A program made the position numbers and the translations under genes. This document shows positions 16,277 to 24,576 of a DNA stretch of 64,000 nt, in pieces. Source of the stretch: Fibrobacter sp. (lineage in GTDB: Bacteria; Fibrobacterota; Fibrobacteria; Fibrobacterales; Fibrobacteraceae); the NCBI GenBank assembly GCA_017550445.1, contig JAFZOV010000165.1:1-64000 (forward strand). Direction: 5' to 3'. Position 1 is the first letter of the stretch; every line of letters begins with the position of its first letter. The notes beneath the pieces were generated by a model. That model saw nothing but the letters and a program-made list of their open reading frames with translations, made no database searches and was not told where the DNA came from.

Positions 16277-17829
16277 AAAATATGACAAAAATCCTTACTA
16301 TTCTTCTCTTGGTGGTGGGTCTCACTACTGCATGGAGTGCTCCTGCTGAAGGTTCTGTATCGACTCCGAATAAGAAGTTGTACGATTTCAGTTTCGTTGA
16401 CATGAACTTCGAAGCTGTGTTCAGCTCTGTTTCCGTAATTGCCGGTGTGGACATTATCCTTGCTCCCGAAGTCAAGGGTAAGACTAGCCTCAAGGTGACC
16501 AAGAAAACTTGGCAAGAAACGCTCGACATCATTTGTAGCATGAACGACTTGACTTGGATTATCGAAGACAAGTACATCCTGATTCAGCGTTCTGCCACAT
16601 ATCAGGCAAAGCAGAAGAAGATTGCTGACGAAGAAGCGCAGGCCGAACAGAATGCACCGCTTGTTCGTAAGAACTTCCAGGTTCACCATGCCAAGGCCGA
16701 AGAACTGGTGAAGGTGCTTGAAAGCATGAAGTCTAACCGCGGCCGTATTACCACGGTGGAACGTACCAACTCCATCATCGTGTATGATACCGATGGCAAG
16801 ATCGAGCAGATGGAAAAGGCCCTGACCGAACTTGACGTGGAAACCCTCCAGATCATGATTACGGCAAAGCTCGTGGTCGTGAACAGCGAACGTGCTCGTG
16901 AACTCGGCGTGGACTGGACCGCAAGAATGGGTACTACGGCTCTGACTCCGGGAACGGTGTCAACTCCGCAGGGTAGTGGTGCTGGCGATACCCGTACCAG
17001 CGCAGCAATCCATTCTTTGCCGAATGGCGGTTCTTCTCCGGCTGTGGGGTCTGCAACGACTGCTATTACCGCAAGCCTGTTGGACAACAACTTGCAGATC
17101 GCTATTTCGAATATCATGGGTGACGCTTCTACTGAAGTGCTTGCAAGCCCCCAGGTTTCTACGCTCGACAACACCGAAGCACAGGTGTTCATGGGTGACA
17201 AGGTGTCTATCCGTGTGATTGACGATAGCGGTGAATCTTCTACGCAGTTGGTGGAAACCGGTATCAAGCTGACGGTGACTCCGCATGTTTCTGGCGACAA
17301 CCGCATCTTGCTTGACCTGCACCCCGAAAACAACTCTTATGGCTATGACGAAAAGGGCCAGGTAGTGATCAGTACCCAGGAAGCCAAGACCAAGGTCGTG
17401 GTGGCTGACGGTGAAACGGTCGTGATCGGTGGCCTTACCCGTAACGAAAATACCGAAAGTGAATCCGGTATTCCGTTCCTCAAGGATATTCCGCTCCTGG
17501 GCAACCTTTTCAAGTACACCCGTAAGGCTGTGACCAAGCGTGACCTGATTATCTTCGTGACGCCGCGCATTATCCGCAACTATGTGGGCTCTGTGGAACT
17601 TTCTGAAGCTTCCGATACCTTGGAAGGTGGCGCTCCGCAGGCCAAGAAGGTGGAACAGACTCCGTCTGCCGAAGCTGCCGATGGCGAAACCCCGATTGTG
17701 GAACCTAAGCCGAAGCAGGAACCTGCCAAGGAAAAGCCCGCAGAAAAGGCTGCATCTTCTGATAAGTCTGCTGCCCCGGCACCTGCCGCTCCGGCTCCCG
17801 CTGAAGAAGAGGAAGAAGGCTGGAACTAA
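16273..17829 (+). CDS. pilQ: Type IV pilus secretin PilQ (short form)
   Basis: PilQ forms the outer membrane channel for the pilus. The 518-residue protein has a signal peptide, an STN/N0 domain (about 38-105, FSFVDMNFEAVFSSVS), an N1 domain (about 130-190), and the secretin core with VPFLKDIP-like GIPFLKDIPLLGNLF near 400. N-terminal AMIN domains found in proteobacterial PilQ are missing. The C-terminal 60 residues are low complexity (P, A, E, K) and end EEEEEGWN. The GTG start overlaps the previous stop and has GGGGGT 6 bases upstream. A hairpin terminator follows at 17868. Confidence 0.93.
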   Translation: MKNMTKILTILLLVVGLTTAWSAPAEGSVSTPNKKLYDFSFVDMNFEAVFSSVSVIAGVDIILAPEVKGKTSLKVTKKTWQETLDIICSMNDLTWIIEDKYILIQRSATYQAKQKKIADEEAQAEQNAPLVRKNFQVHHAKAEELVKVLESMKSNRGRITTVERTNSIIVYDTDGKIEQMEKALTELDVETLQIMITAKLVVVNSERARELGVDWTARMGTTALTPGTVSTPQGSGAGDTRTSAAIHSLPNGGSSPAVGSATTAITASLLDNNLQIAISNIMGDASTEVLASPQVSTLDNTEAQVFMGDKVSIRVIDDSGESSTQLVETGIKLTVTPHVSGDNRILLDLHPENNSYGYDEKGQVVISTQEAKTKVVVADGETVVIGGLTRNENTESESGIPFLKDIPLLGNLFKYTRKAVTKRDLIIFVTPRIIRNYVGSVELSEASDTLEGGAPQAKKVEQTPSAEAADGETPIVEPKPKQEPAKEKPAEKAASSDKSAAPAPAAPAPAEEEEEGWN

Positions 17830-17831
17830 GA

Positions 17832-17862
17832 AAATTCAGATTTCGGAGTTATGAATTCAGAG
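17832..17862. repeat. Heptad array H4a
   Basis: A short run of GAATTC-flavour units (attcag, atttcgg, agttatg, aattcag) directly follows the pilQ stop. Its partner H4b is on the far side of the terminator. Confidence 0.55.
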
Positions 17863-17867
17863 AAAAA

Positions 17868-17896
17868 AGACGGACTTCAGCCCGTCTTTTTTTATA
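17868..17896 (+). terminator. Terminator of the pil operon
   Basis: The stem GACGG / CCGTC (with acttcag loop) is preceded by six A and followed by seven T. It ends the pilM-pilQ transcript and could serve holA in reverse. Confidence 0.88.
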
Positions 17897-17952
17897 AAGA
17901 AAATTTAGAGTGTTGTTTTCACGAATCTATTAGATGTGTTACGAAAAAAAGA

Positions 17953-17996
17953 ATTTGAAATCAAAATTCCGAATTCTGAAATCCGAATTCCGAACT
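17953..17996. repeat. Heptad array H4b (GAATTC flavour)
   Basis: Units such as attccga, attctga, aatccga, attccga form the end of the gap between pilQ and holA and touch the holA stop codon. The unit sequence is close to H2 at 7186-7259. Confidence 0.65.
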
Positions 17997-18966
17997 ACCT
18001 AACCACGAGTGCGGCGAGGGCGAGTTCCTGGCTGGTAACGGTCCAGCTACTGCTCTTGAATTCGTAGTTGAGGTCGGCGAGGCGGCGAATGACGCGGCAG
18101 AGGAGCGGCTTGCCCCAGCGGCGGCAGCATTCGGCGGCGTTGCCTTGCTTGCAGAACATGAAGTAGTTTTTGCCTAAGGCCTGGGCGGCGTCTTCGGCGC
18201 TCATCTTCTTGGCGGTAAGCGACATGAAGTTGAGCAAGTCTACCGCGTGGCCATAAAGGGCATTCACGATGCGGATGGCGTCGTTGTCCTTGTTGCCGTA
18301 AAGAATTTCGTGCAGTTTGCGGGTGTAACCCACGGCGTCACGCATCCCGAAGTAGTTCAGAATCTCGTAAGGCGGAATTTCACGGCGAGGCGTAATCATG
18401 GTCTTCACGAGATCGAATGTGATTTTGGCGCAATCGGGATCGTAGATTAAAGCCTTTTCCAGTTCCTCGCAAACCAGCTTGGTGTTGGTGCCGAGAGCAT
18501 CGGCAAGGTACTGGCTTGCGGCGGGCTCAATGGGCTTTCCGAAGTGGGCGGGTACGTTGGATGCAATCCATTCTTGCATCTTGTACTGCTTGGGCTCTTC
18601 ATACTTTTCGACTTTACCGACCTTTGAGAGAATTTTGTAGAGTTCCGATGTAGCTCGGAGTTCGTCAAAATCGAGCAACAGCTTGCAGTCGGGGGCGTCT
18701 TTAAGCCAGCGGGCGAGCGCCTTGGATTCATCGGCTTTCATGGCGTCGGCATTGCGGACGACCACCGCCTGTTCTGGAGCAAACATCGAAACGGCGCCGC
18801 AGCTTTCCATAATAAGCCCGGCCACCGAGGGTATGTTGGTATCAGAGGCGTACACAATCTGCTTCGAAAGCGGATCGTTCTTGCGGTCTCCAAGGGCTTC
18901 GGTCAGAAACTTGTCTGTCTGCTTGTCCTTGGAGAACTGGTCTTTGCCGATGAGGGCTAGAATCAT
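17995..18966 (-). CDS. holA: DNA polymerase III subunit delta
   Basis: HolA is the clamp-loader subunit that opens the beta sliding clamp. The 323-residue protein matches the family by length and layout: an N-terminal AAA-like domain without a Walker A site (IGKDQFSKDKQTDKFL), the segment MFAPEQAVVVRNADAMKADE, then a lid domain and a C-terminal helical collar (YEILNYFGMRDAVGYTRKL). Sequence identity between HolA proteins is low, so the assignment rests on these blocks. It is 3 bases downstream of greA on the same strand. Confidence 0.85.
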   Translation of the reverse strand: MILALIGKDQFSKDKQTDKFLTEALGDRKNDPLSKQIVYASDTNIPSVAGLIMESCGAVSMFAPEQAVVVRNADAMKADESKALARWLKDAPDCKLLLDFDELRATSELYKILSKVGKVEKYEEPKQYKMQEWIASNVPAHFGKPIEPAASQYLADALGTNTKLVCEELEKALIYDPDCAKITFDLVKTMITPRREIPPYEILNYFGMRDAVGYTRKLHEILYGNKDNDAIRIVNALYGHAVDLLNFMSLTAKKMSAEDAAQALGKNYFMFCKQGNAAECCRRWGKPLLCRVIRRLADLNYEFKSSSWTVTSQELALAALVVR

Positions 18967-18969
18967 AGC

Positions 18970-19434
18970 TTACTTGAAATCAACGATTTCGAAACGGTTC
19001 TTGCCCTTGGGGGTCACGACTTCGACGATTTCGCCCTTCTTTTTGCCCATGAACGCAGAACCCATGGGACTCTTGAAGCTGATTTTGCCGTTCATCGGGT
19101 CAACGCCTTCGGGGCTCACCAACTGATAGACCACTTCTTTCTTGGTGGCGAGGTTTTTGGCGGTGACGGTGGCACCAAAACGGACGGTGTCGGAGTTAGC
19201 GTCAAATTCTACGATAATTGCATTCGAAATCTGGTCTTCCAGCTTGGGAAGTTCCAAATCGATATGAGCCAGCATTTCCTTGGCGGCGTGGTATTCGGCG
19301 TTTTCGCTCAGGTCGCCTTGCTTGCGGGCTTCTTCCATTTCATCTACTACGCGGGGACGTTCGACCTTTTTGAGGAAGGTGTAACGTTCAACCATTTTGT
19401 CGTAAGTTTCTTTAGTACAGGGTGTTTTAGCCAT
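18970..19434 (-). CDS. greA: Transcription elongation factor GreA
   Basis: GreA enters the secondary channel of stalled RNA polymerase and stimulates cleavage of the backtracked RNA. The protein (154 residues) has the N-terminal coiled coil with the catalytic tip acidic pair in the usual GDLSENAEYHAAKE block (about residues 40-53) and the C-terminal FKBP-like domain (SPMGSAFMGKKKGEIVEV). Length and motif spacing are standard. It is divergent from argJ across a 100-base promoter region and precedes holA. Confidence 0.96.
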   Translation of the reverse strand: MAKTPCTKETYDKMVERYTFLKKVERPRVVDEMEEARKQGDLSENAEYHAAKEMLAHIDLELPKLEDQISNAIIVEFDANSDTVRFGATVTAKNLATKKEVVYQLVSPEGVDPMNGKISFKSPMGSAFMGKKKGEIVEVVTPKGKNRFEIVDFK

Positions 19435-19534
19435 GACTTTAAATTAGAATTTTTTTGCAGGGCGGAAACGGGTAGTGGTCAACATAGTCGCATTTTTTCT
19501 ATAATTTAGCACGTTAAAAACAATAGGAGATACA

Positions 19535-20752
19535 ATGTACACTGTATTGGAAAAAGGCGGCGTTTGTTCCCCGAAAGGGTTCACCGCGTCTGGTATTTGC
19601 GCTGGCATTAAGGCTAGCGGCAACGCCGATATGGCGCTTTTGAAGAGTGAAAAGGCTGCACGTTGCTTTGCCGTGTTTACAACGAACAAGGTGAAGGCTG
19701 CTCCGGTGCTTTACGACAAAGCTGCTTTGGAACATGCTCACTTTGCATCTGCTGTGGTGGTGAATAGCGGTAACGCGAACGCTTGCACCGGCGAACAGGG
19801 TTACAAGGATGCTGAACGCATGGCCGCCCTTACCGAAGAAGCCTTGAAGCTGACTCCGAAGAGTGTGCTCGTTTGCAGCACGGGCGTGATTGGCCACCTG
19901 ATGCCGATGGACAAGATTGAAGCTGGTATTCCGAAGTTGGTGGAAAAGCTCCGCGCCGATGCTTCCGAAGAATTTGGTCGCGCAATCCTCACGACTGACC
20001 TTGCTCTCAAGAGTCATGCTGTTGAAATCCAGACCGAAAAGGGTGTGGTGACGATCGGTGGTGCCTGCAAGGGTTCGGGCATGATTCACCCGAACATGGC
20101 CACCATGCTCGCCTTTATTACCACTGACTTGGCTTTGCCCATTGACTTCTTTGCTGAATTCCGCGCCGACATCGCTGATTCCTTCAATGCAATCACGGTG
20201 GATGGCGACACCAGCACCAACGACACCTGCATTCTCCTTGCTAACGGCATGAGCGGACTCAAGTACGAAGACTTGACCCTCACCGAACAGGGCGAATTCC
20301 GCGCAGCATTGATGCTTGTGATGAAGGAACTTGCCAAGGACATCGTGCGTGACGGTGAAGGTGCTACCAAGCTGATTGAACTTTGCATTGAAAAGGCCGA
20401 AAGCCACGAAGAGGCTTTGCGCATGGCCCGCTTCATTGGTACTTCTAACTTGGCCAAGTGCGCTATGTTCGGCGAAGACCCGAACTGGGGCCGTATCCTT
20501 AGTAGTGCCGGTTCGAGCGGTTGCAACATGGTCGCCGAACATACGGACCTTTTCTTCGGCGATGTGCAGGTGCTGTCTAACGGCCGCCCGGTGCAGCTGA
20601 ACGAAGAACAGACCAAGGCTCTGCATGCGGTAGTCCGCCAGCGTGAATACAAAGTAACGCTCGTGCTCAACATCGGGCATGCTAGCGCAAGCGCATTCAC
20701 GTGCGACTTGAGCTACGACTACGTTAAGATCAACGCCGAGTATACGACGTAA
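19535..20752 (+). CDS. argJ: Arginine biosynthesis bifunctional protein ArgJ
   Basis: ArgJ is a glutamate N-acetyltransferase that transfers acetyl from N-acetylornithine to glutamate; many members also use acetyl-CoA. The 405-residue precursor cleaves itself at a conserved Ala-Thr bond, and the new N-terminal threonine is the nucleophile. Here the motif is HPNMATMLAF with T190 as the nucleophile. The oxyanion region (VCSTGVIG, about 113-120) and GEDPNWGRI block are intact. AGGAG precedes ATG 19535 by 6 bases, and TATAAT at 19500-19505 is a likely -10 box. A hairpin terminator at 20804 follows. Confidence 0.96.
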   Translation: MYTVLEKGGVCSPKGFTASGICAGIKASGNADMALLKSEKAARCFAVFTTNKVKAAPVLYDKAALEHAHFASAVVVNSGNANACTGEQGYKDAERMAALTEEALKLTPKSVLVCSTGVIGHLMPMDKIEAGIPKLVEKLRADASEEFGRAILTTDLALKSHAVEIQTEKGVVTIGGACKGSGMIHPNMATMLAFITTDLALPIDFFAEFRADIADSFNAITVDGDTSTNDTCILLANGMSGLKYEDLTLTEQGEFRAALMLVMKELAKDIVRDGEGATKLIELCIEKAESHEEALRMARFIGTSNLAKCAMFGEDPNWGRILSSAGSSGCNMVAEHTDLFFGDVQVLSNGRPVQLNEEQTKALHAVVRQREYKVTLVLNIGHASASAFTCDLSYDYVKINAEYTT

Positions 20753-20803
20753 TAAGACCGTTCGCGGGACCTCTTGGTTTCCGGTGTGAACAACTTTTAC
20801 GAG

Positions 20804-20840
20804 AAAATCCTGCTTTCGGGCGGGATTTTCTTTTATTTTT
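20804..20840 (+). terminator. Terminator of argJ
   Basis: AAAATCCTGC and GCGGGATTTT pair around loop tttcgg, followed by a T-rich tail. It separates argJ from the alcohol dehydrogenase gene. Confidence 0.88.
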
Positions 20841-20861
20841 AGGGATAACAAGAGGAAAAAC

Positions 20862-22037
20862 ATGGACAACTTTAATTTTTACAGCCCGACAGAATTTGTA
20901 TTTGGTAAAGACCGCGAAAATGAATGCGGTGAGCTCGTGAAAAAGTATGGCGGCACCAAGGTGCTGATTCATTACGGTGGCGGATCTGCTGTGCGTTCGG
21001 GACTGATTGACCGCGTGAAGGCGTCGCTCGATGCGGCTGGAATTGCCCATGTGGAACTTGGCGGCGTGAAGCCGAACCCGCGTGACACGCTCATTTACAA
21101 GGGCATCGAGATGGTCCGCGCAAACGGCGTAGACTTTATTTTGGCGGTGGGCGGCGGTTCTACGATTGATAGCTCCAAGGGAATAGCCGTGGGTAGCCTC
21201 TACGATGGCGATTTCTGGGACTTTTATGCGAAAAAGCTGCCGGTCACAAGGGCGCTCCCGATTGGGGTGGTGCAGACGATTGCGGCTGCGGGCTCCGAGG
21301 GCAGCGGTGATTCTGTTGTGACGAAAGAAGAGGGAATGCTCAAGCGCGATATTGGCGCTGATGTGATTCGCCCGAGATTTGTGGTGCAGAATCCGGCGCT
21401 ACAGTGCACGTTGCCTGCTTATCAGACGGCTTGCGGCATTACGGATATCATGGCTCACGTTTTTGAGCGCTACTTCACGAATACGCTTGAGGTCGAAACG
21501 ACGGACCGCCTTTGTGAAGCTTTGCTCATCACGATGCTCAAGGAAGGCCCGCGCGTCATGGCCGACCCCGCCAATTATCAGGCCCGTGCAAACATCATGT
21601 GGGCGGGGACGGTGGCCCACAATGGTCTTGTGGGCTGCGGGCGCAGTCAGGACTGGAACAGCCACGCTATTGAACATGAACTCTCGGGACTCTATGACTG
21701 CGCCCATGGCGCGGGCCTCGCGGTGATTATGCCGGCATGGATGGAATACGTGGTCGATCATAACGTGATGCGCTTTGCGCAGATGGCGACTCGCGTATTC
21801 GGCTGTCAGATGAATTTTGAAAATCCGAAGGCTACCGCCCTCGAGGGTATCAAGGCTTTCCGCAAGTTCCTGCATTCCATCGGCATGCCCATCAACTTTG
21901 CTGAACTCGGCGCCAAGGAAGAAGATATCCCGAAGCTCGTTGAAAAACTGAATCCGGGTGACGGCTGGGGATTTGTGCCGCTCAAGGCCAAGGACGTGAC
22001 TGCGATTTACACCATCGCTGCGCACGCGACGCTATAA
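20862..22037 (+). CDS. Iron-containing alcohol dehydrogenase (YqhD/BDH type)
   Basis: This is a group III metal-dependent alcohol dehydrogenase of 391 residues, acting on aldehydes/alcohols with NAD(P)H in the cytoplasm. The nucleotide-binding GGGS turn is at 97-100, and the expected metal ligands are present as D195, H199, H268 and H282 (TDIMAH, SHAIEHE, CAHGAG). The opening FNFYSPTEFVFGK and the WNSHAIEHELSG block match the YqhD/butanol dehydrogenase branch, which usually prefers NADPH. The substrate cannot be read from sequence; aldehyde detoxification or a fermentation role are both possible. AGAGG lies 7 bases before the ATG. Confidence 0.92.
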   Translation: MDNFNFYSPTEFVFGKDRENECGELVKKYGGTKVLIHYGGGSAVRSGLIDRVKASLDAAGIAHVELGGVKPNPRDTLIYKGIEMVRANGVDFILAVGGGSTIDSSKGIAVGSLYDGDFWDFYAKKLPVTRALPIGVVQTIAAAGSEGSGDSVVTKEEGMLKRDIGADVIRPRFVVQNPALQCTLPAYQTACGITDIMAHVFERYFTNTLEVETTDRLCEALLITMLKEGPRVMADPANYQARANIMWAGTVAHNGLVGCGRSQDWNSHAIEHELSGLYDCAHGAGLAVIMPAWMEYVVDHNVMRFAQMATRVFGCQMNFENPKATALEGIKAFRKFLHSIGMPINFAELGAKEEDIPKLVEKLNPGDGWGFVPLKAKDVTAIYTIAAHATL

Positions 22038-22038
22038 C

Positions 22039-22072
22039 TAATGTGGAATGTGGGATGTGGAGTGTGAAATTG
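22039..22072. repeat. Heptad array H5 (TGTGGAA flavour)
   Basis: Units aatgtgg, aatgtgg, gatgtgg, agtgtga, aattgaa follow directly after the alcohol dehydrogenase stop, in the gap between two convergent genes. No complementary half is present. Confidence 0.7.
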
Positions 22073-22092
22073 AAGGCCGCGTTCCGCTAAAA

Positions 22093-24576
22093 TTATCTGC
22101 TTAATTCCACCACGTAGTCGGCGGCGTTGACGAAGTCTTGCGCGTGCTCGATGGCGATGACGGTGTGGCCTGCTTCGGTGAGGTCGCGAATCAGTTTGAG
22201 CAGGTGCTCGATATCGGTTCTGTGAAGGCCGCGGGCGGGCTCGTCGAACAAGAACAATGTGTTGGGCGCCTTGGCGCGGGCGAGTGCTATAGAAAGGCGC
22301 AAGCGGGCGCGTTCACCGCCGGAGAGGTGCGACGTGGTTTGTCCGAGGCGCAAGTAGTCGAGCCCGGTATCAATCAGGGGCTTCAACTTGTCGGCGAAAG
22401 GCTTCATGTTGATAAACAACTTGTAGGCTTCGCCGATTTCCAAATCTAAAATGTCTGCAATCGAAAGCGACTTGAAGCGGACTTCGAGAATTTCGTCTTT
22501 GAAGCGCCTGCCGAGGCATACGGGGCATTCTGTTTCTTCGTAGCCGGCGGGGTCGTAGAGTACGCCTTCGCCTTTGCAATTTTCGCAGCGGCCTCCGGGT
22601 GCGTGCGTTGCGAATTTGCTTGCGTTGTAGCCTCGGACTTTGCTTTCGGGGAGCTTGGCGAACAGGTCGCGCAGTTGCGTGTTCAAATTGATGGCCGAGG
22701 CCACGGTGCTTCGGCGGTTGCCGTGGAAGTCTCCTGTCGAAAGAATAGAGAGCGCCTTGATGCCGAGGCTTTCGAATTCGCCTTTGCTTGCGCGAGGGGC
22801 GAGGTTCTTGAAGAGCAGGGTAGATTTGCCGCTACCGCTCGCGCCCGTGATGACGCTGAACTTTTGCACCGGAAATTCTGCCGAAACCGGCTTCATGTCG
22901 AACAGCGCAAAGTTCTTGATGGCGATAGTCGGCGCATTCTTCTTTAATGGGCCTTTTGTCTTCGCTGCTTTGCACTCTGTCTTCCCCGGCTCCGACTGGG
23001 AATCTCCTTTTTTCGCTTTGGAAAGGAGGTCCCCGCTTTCGCGGGGAAGACATTTAGAGAGAAACCTTATCCATTCTCCTGTGGGTGAAACGGGATTCCC
23101 AAGCACTTCTTTCGCGGTTCCCTGGAACAGGATTTCTCCGCCTTTTTCACCGGCGCCCGGCCCCATTTCAATCACCCAGTCGGCCTTCTTGATAAGGGCT
23201 GGATTGTGATCGATAAGTACGAGCGTATTCCCGCGGGACTGAACCTTCTTAAGGACTTTCCAGAGGGATTCTACATCGCAATGGTGCAGGCCGCTGGCTG
23301 GTTCGTCAAGTACAATCAGCAAGTTGTTCAAGTGCCCGGTAGAAAGGCTTGAAAGTCGAAGTCGCTGGATCTCGCCGCCAGAAAGGGTCGCTGCAGATCT
23401 ACCGGCGGTCAAATAACCGATACCGAGTTCATTGATAGCTTCGATTCTGTCGAGTAGCGCGTTGAAGGCTGGCTTCTGGTTCGCGTTCAAGCGGTTGTCG
23501 AAAAGCTTGTGCAGCAGCGTTTCTAGGTTTGCAAAAGAAGTTTCGAGCAAGTCTTGCCAAGTGGTATTATCGATAATCGCTTGTAGAACATTCTGCTTCA
23601 GGCGCAGTCCCTTGCAGTCGGGGCAATCTTCGGTGCTGTCGACTTCATCGCTTTCGAACATTCCTGTGCCGCCGCAAGTAGGGCAGGCGCTGGTGCGGCT
23701 ATAAGGCGACATGTCTTCGGACTGGAGCGGGCGAGACTGCTGTTCTCCATGCTCGGGACAACTCGGTGCCGTGCTGAAAATCTTGCGGCTTCCGTTAATA
23801 TCGAGAATCAGTTCGCCGTGGGTGAGTTTCAGAACTCCATCGACGGCTTCGGCGATTCTTGTGCGAGTGTTGTCGCGGACAATGATTCTGTCTACGACAA
23901 TAAAGAATTCTTGCGGTACGATTTCGCGTTCGTTTGCCGTCAAGTCTGCAAGCGAATAGCTGACGCCATCGGCCATCGCACGCGTAAAACCTTGCGCCAG
24001 GAACACCGCCGAAAGTTTATCAAGGGGCGCGTGTCTCTCGCCACTCTTGCCTTTTGCTTTGTCATGCCCGGCTTGACCGGGCATCTCCTTCTCGTTGTTA
24101 CTTGTCTTAATGCGGGCGAAAAACTGCAGCTTACTCCCTTGCGGCAAGCTCGCAATCTCGCGGATGATTTCTTCGCGGCTCTGGCTCGCCATGGGCTTTC
24201 CGCAAATGGGGCAGGCGGGCCTTGCAAACTTCGCGAATAAACCCCGCAGCGTGTTGTCGCATTCCGAGATGCTCAAAGCGTATGCTTTCGCAGGCGCTTC
24301 ACCATGGCTTGGGCCTACGGCAAGGCTTGCTGGCAATCCTTCGGCACTGTCCAGCGGAATAATGCGGCGACCGCCCAAAAGTTCGGCGGCAAACGGCGAG
24401 AGTGTTTCCAAATAGCGGCGCTTGGATTCCCCGTGCAAGGTGTCAAGCACAAGCGTCGACTTTCCGCAGCCCGAAGGCCCGCACACAACGGTAATCTTAC
24501 CCAGCGGAAACTGGGCGTCAACATTCTTCAGGTTGTGCAGGCGACAGCCGCGTATGGAAATAAAGTTATTCAACAA
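22093..24576 (-). CDS. UvrA paralogue (excinuclease ABC subunit A-like, UvrA2 type)
   Basis: The 827-residue protein has the tandem ABC layout of UvrA: Walker A GPSGCGKST (33-41) and GASGSGKST near 600, signatures LSGGEIQRLRL and LSGGERARLRL, and zinc modules CPICG (122-126), CPTCG...CPDC and CENC...CPVC. At 827 residues it is shorter than the 940-residue housekeeping UvrA, and the UvrB-binding part is reduced. UvrA2 proteins are linked to drug or DNA-damage tolerance. Two segments look foreign: residues about 163-173 (EMPGQAGHDK) and about 505-535 (LPRESGDLLSKAKKGD) are in-frame translations of palindromic elements P8 and P9/P10. The start is TTG (24576 or 24573), with AAAGG upstream, overlapping the previous gene. 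Confidence 0.88.
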   Translation of the reverse strand: MLNNFISIRGCRLHNLKNVDAQFPLGKITVVCGPSGCGKSTLVLDTLHGESKRRYLETLSPFAAELLGGRRIIPLDSAEGLPASLAVGPSHGEAPAKAYALSISECDNTLRGLFAKFARPACPICGKPMASQSREEIIREIASLPQGSKLQFFARIKTSNNEKEMPGQAGHDKAKGKSGERHAPLDKLSAVFLAQGFTRAMADGVSYSLADLTANEREIVPQEFFIVVDRIIVRDNTRTRIAEAVDGVLKLTHGELILDINGSRKIFSTAPSCPEHGEQQSRPLQSEDMSPYSRTSACPTCGGTGMFESDEVDSTEDCPDCKGLRLKQNVLQAIIDNTTWQDLLETSFANLETLLHKLFDNRLNANQKPAFNALLDRIEAINELGIGYLTAGRSAATLSGGEIQRLRLSSLSTGHLNNLLIVLDEPASGLHHCDVESLWKVLKKVQSRGNTLVLIDHNPALIKKADWVIEMGPGAGEKGGEILFQGTAKEVLGNPVSPTGEWIRFLSKCLPRESGDLLSKAKKGDSQSEPGKTECKAAKTKGPLKKNAPTIAIKNFALFDMKPVSAEFPVQKFSVITGASGSGKSTLLFKNLAPRASKGEFESLGIKALSILSTGDFHGNRRSTVASAINLNTQLRDLFAKLPESKVRGYNASKFATHAPGGRCENCKGEGVLYDPAGYEETECPVCLGRRFKDEILEVRFKSLSIADILDLEIGEAYKLFINMKPFADKLKPLIDTGLDYLRLGQTTSHLSGGERARLRLSIALARAKAPNTLFLFDEPARGLHRTDIEHLLKLIRDLTEAGHTVIAIEHAQDFVNAADYVVELSR
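22979..23008 (+). repeat. Palindromic element P9, inside the UvrA paralogue
   Basis: The sequence begins GTCTTCCCCGG and ends GGGAATCTCC, the same frame as intergenic copies (GTC...ATCTCC). It is in inverted orientation to P10 twenty bases away, and both are translated in frame as part of the protein. Confidence 0.75.
23022..23052 (-). repeat. Palindromic element P10, inside the UvrA paralogue
   Basis: On the minus strand it reads GTCTTCCCCGC-gaaa-GCGGGGACCTCC, nearly the intergenic copy at 36887. The GC stem is perfect (CCCCGC/GCGGGG). Confidence 0.8.
24061..24088 (+). repeat. Palindromic element P8, inside the UvrA paralogue
   Basis: The sequence GTCATGCCCGG-cttga-CCGGGCATCTCC is almost identical to the intergenic copy P6 at 57171. 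It encodes the EMPGQAGHD segment in the first half of the protein. Confidence 0.85.
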
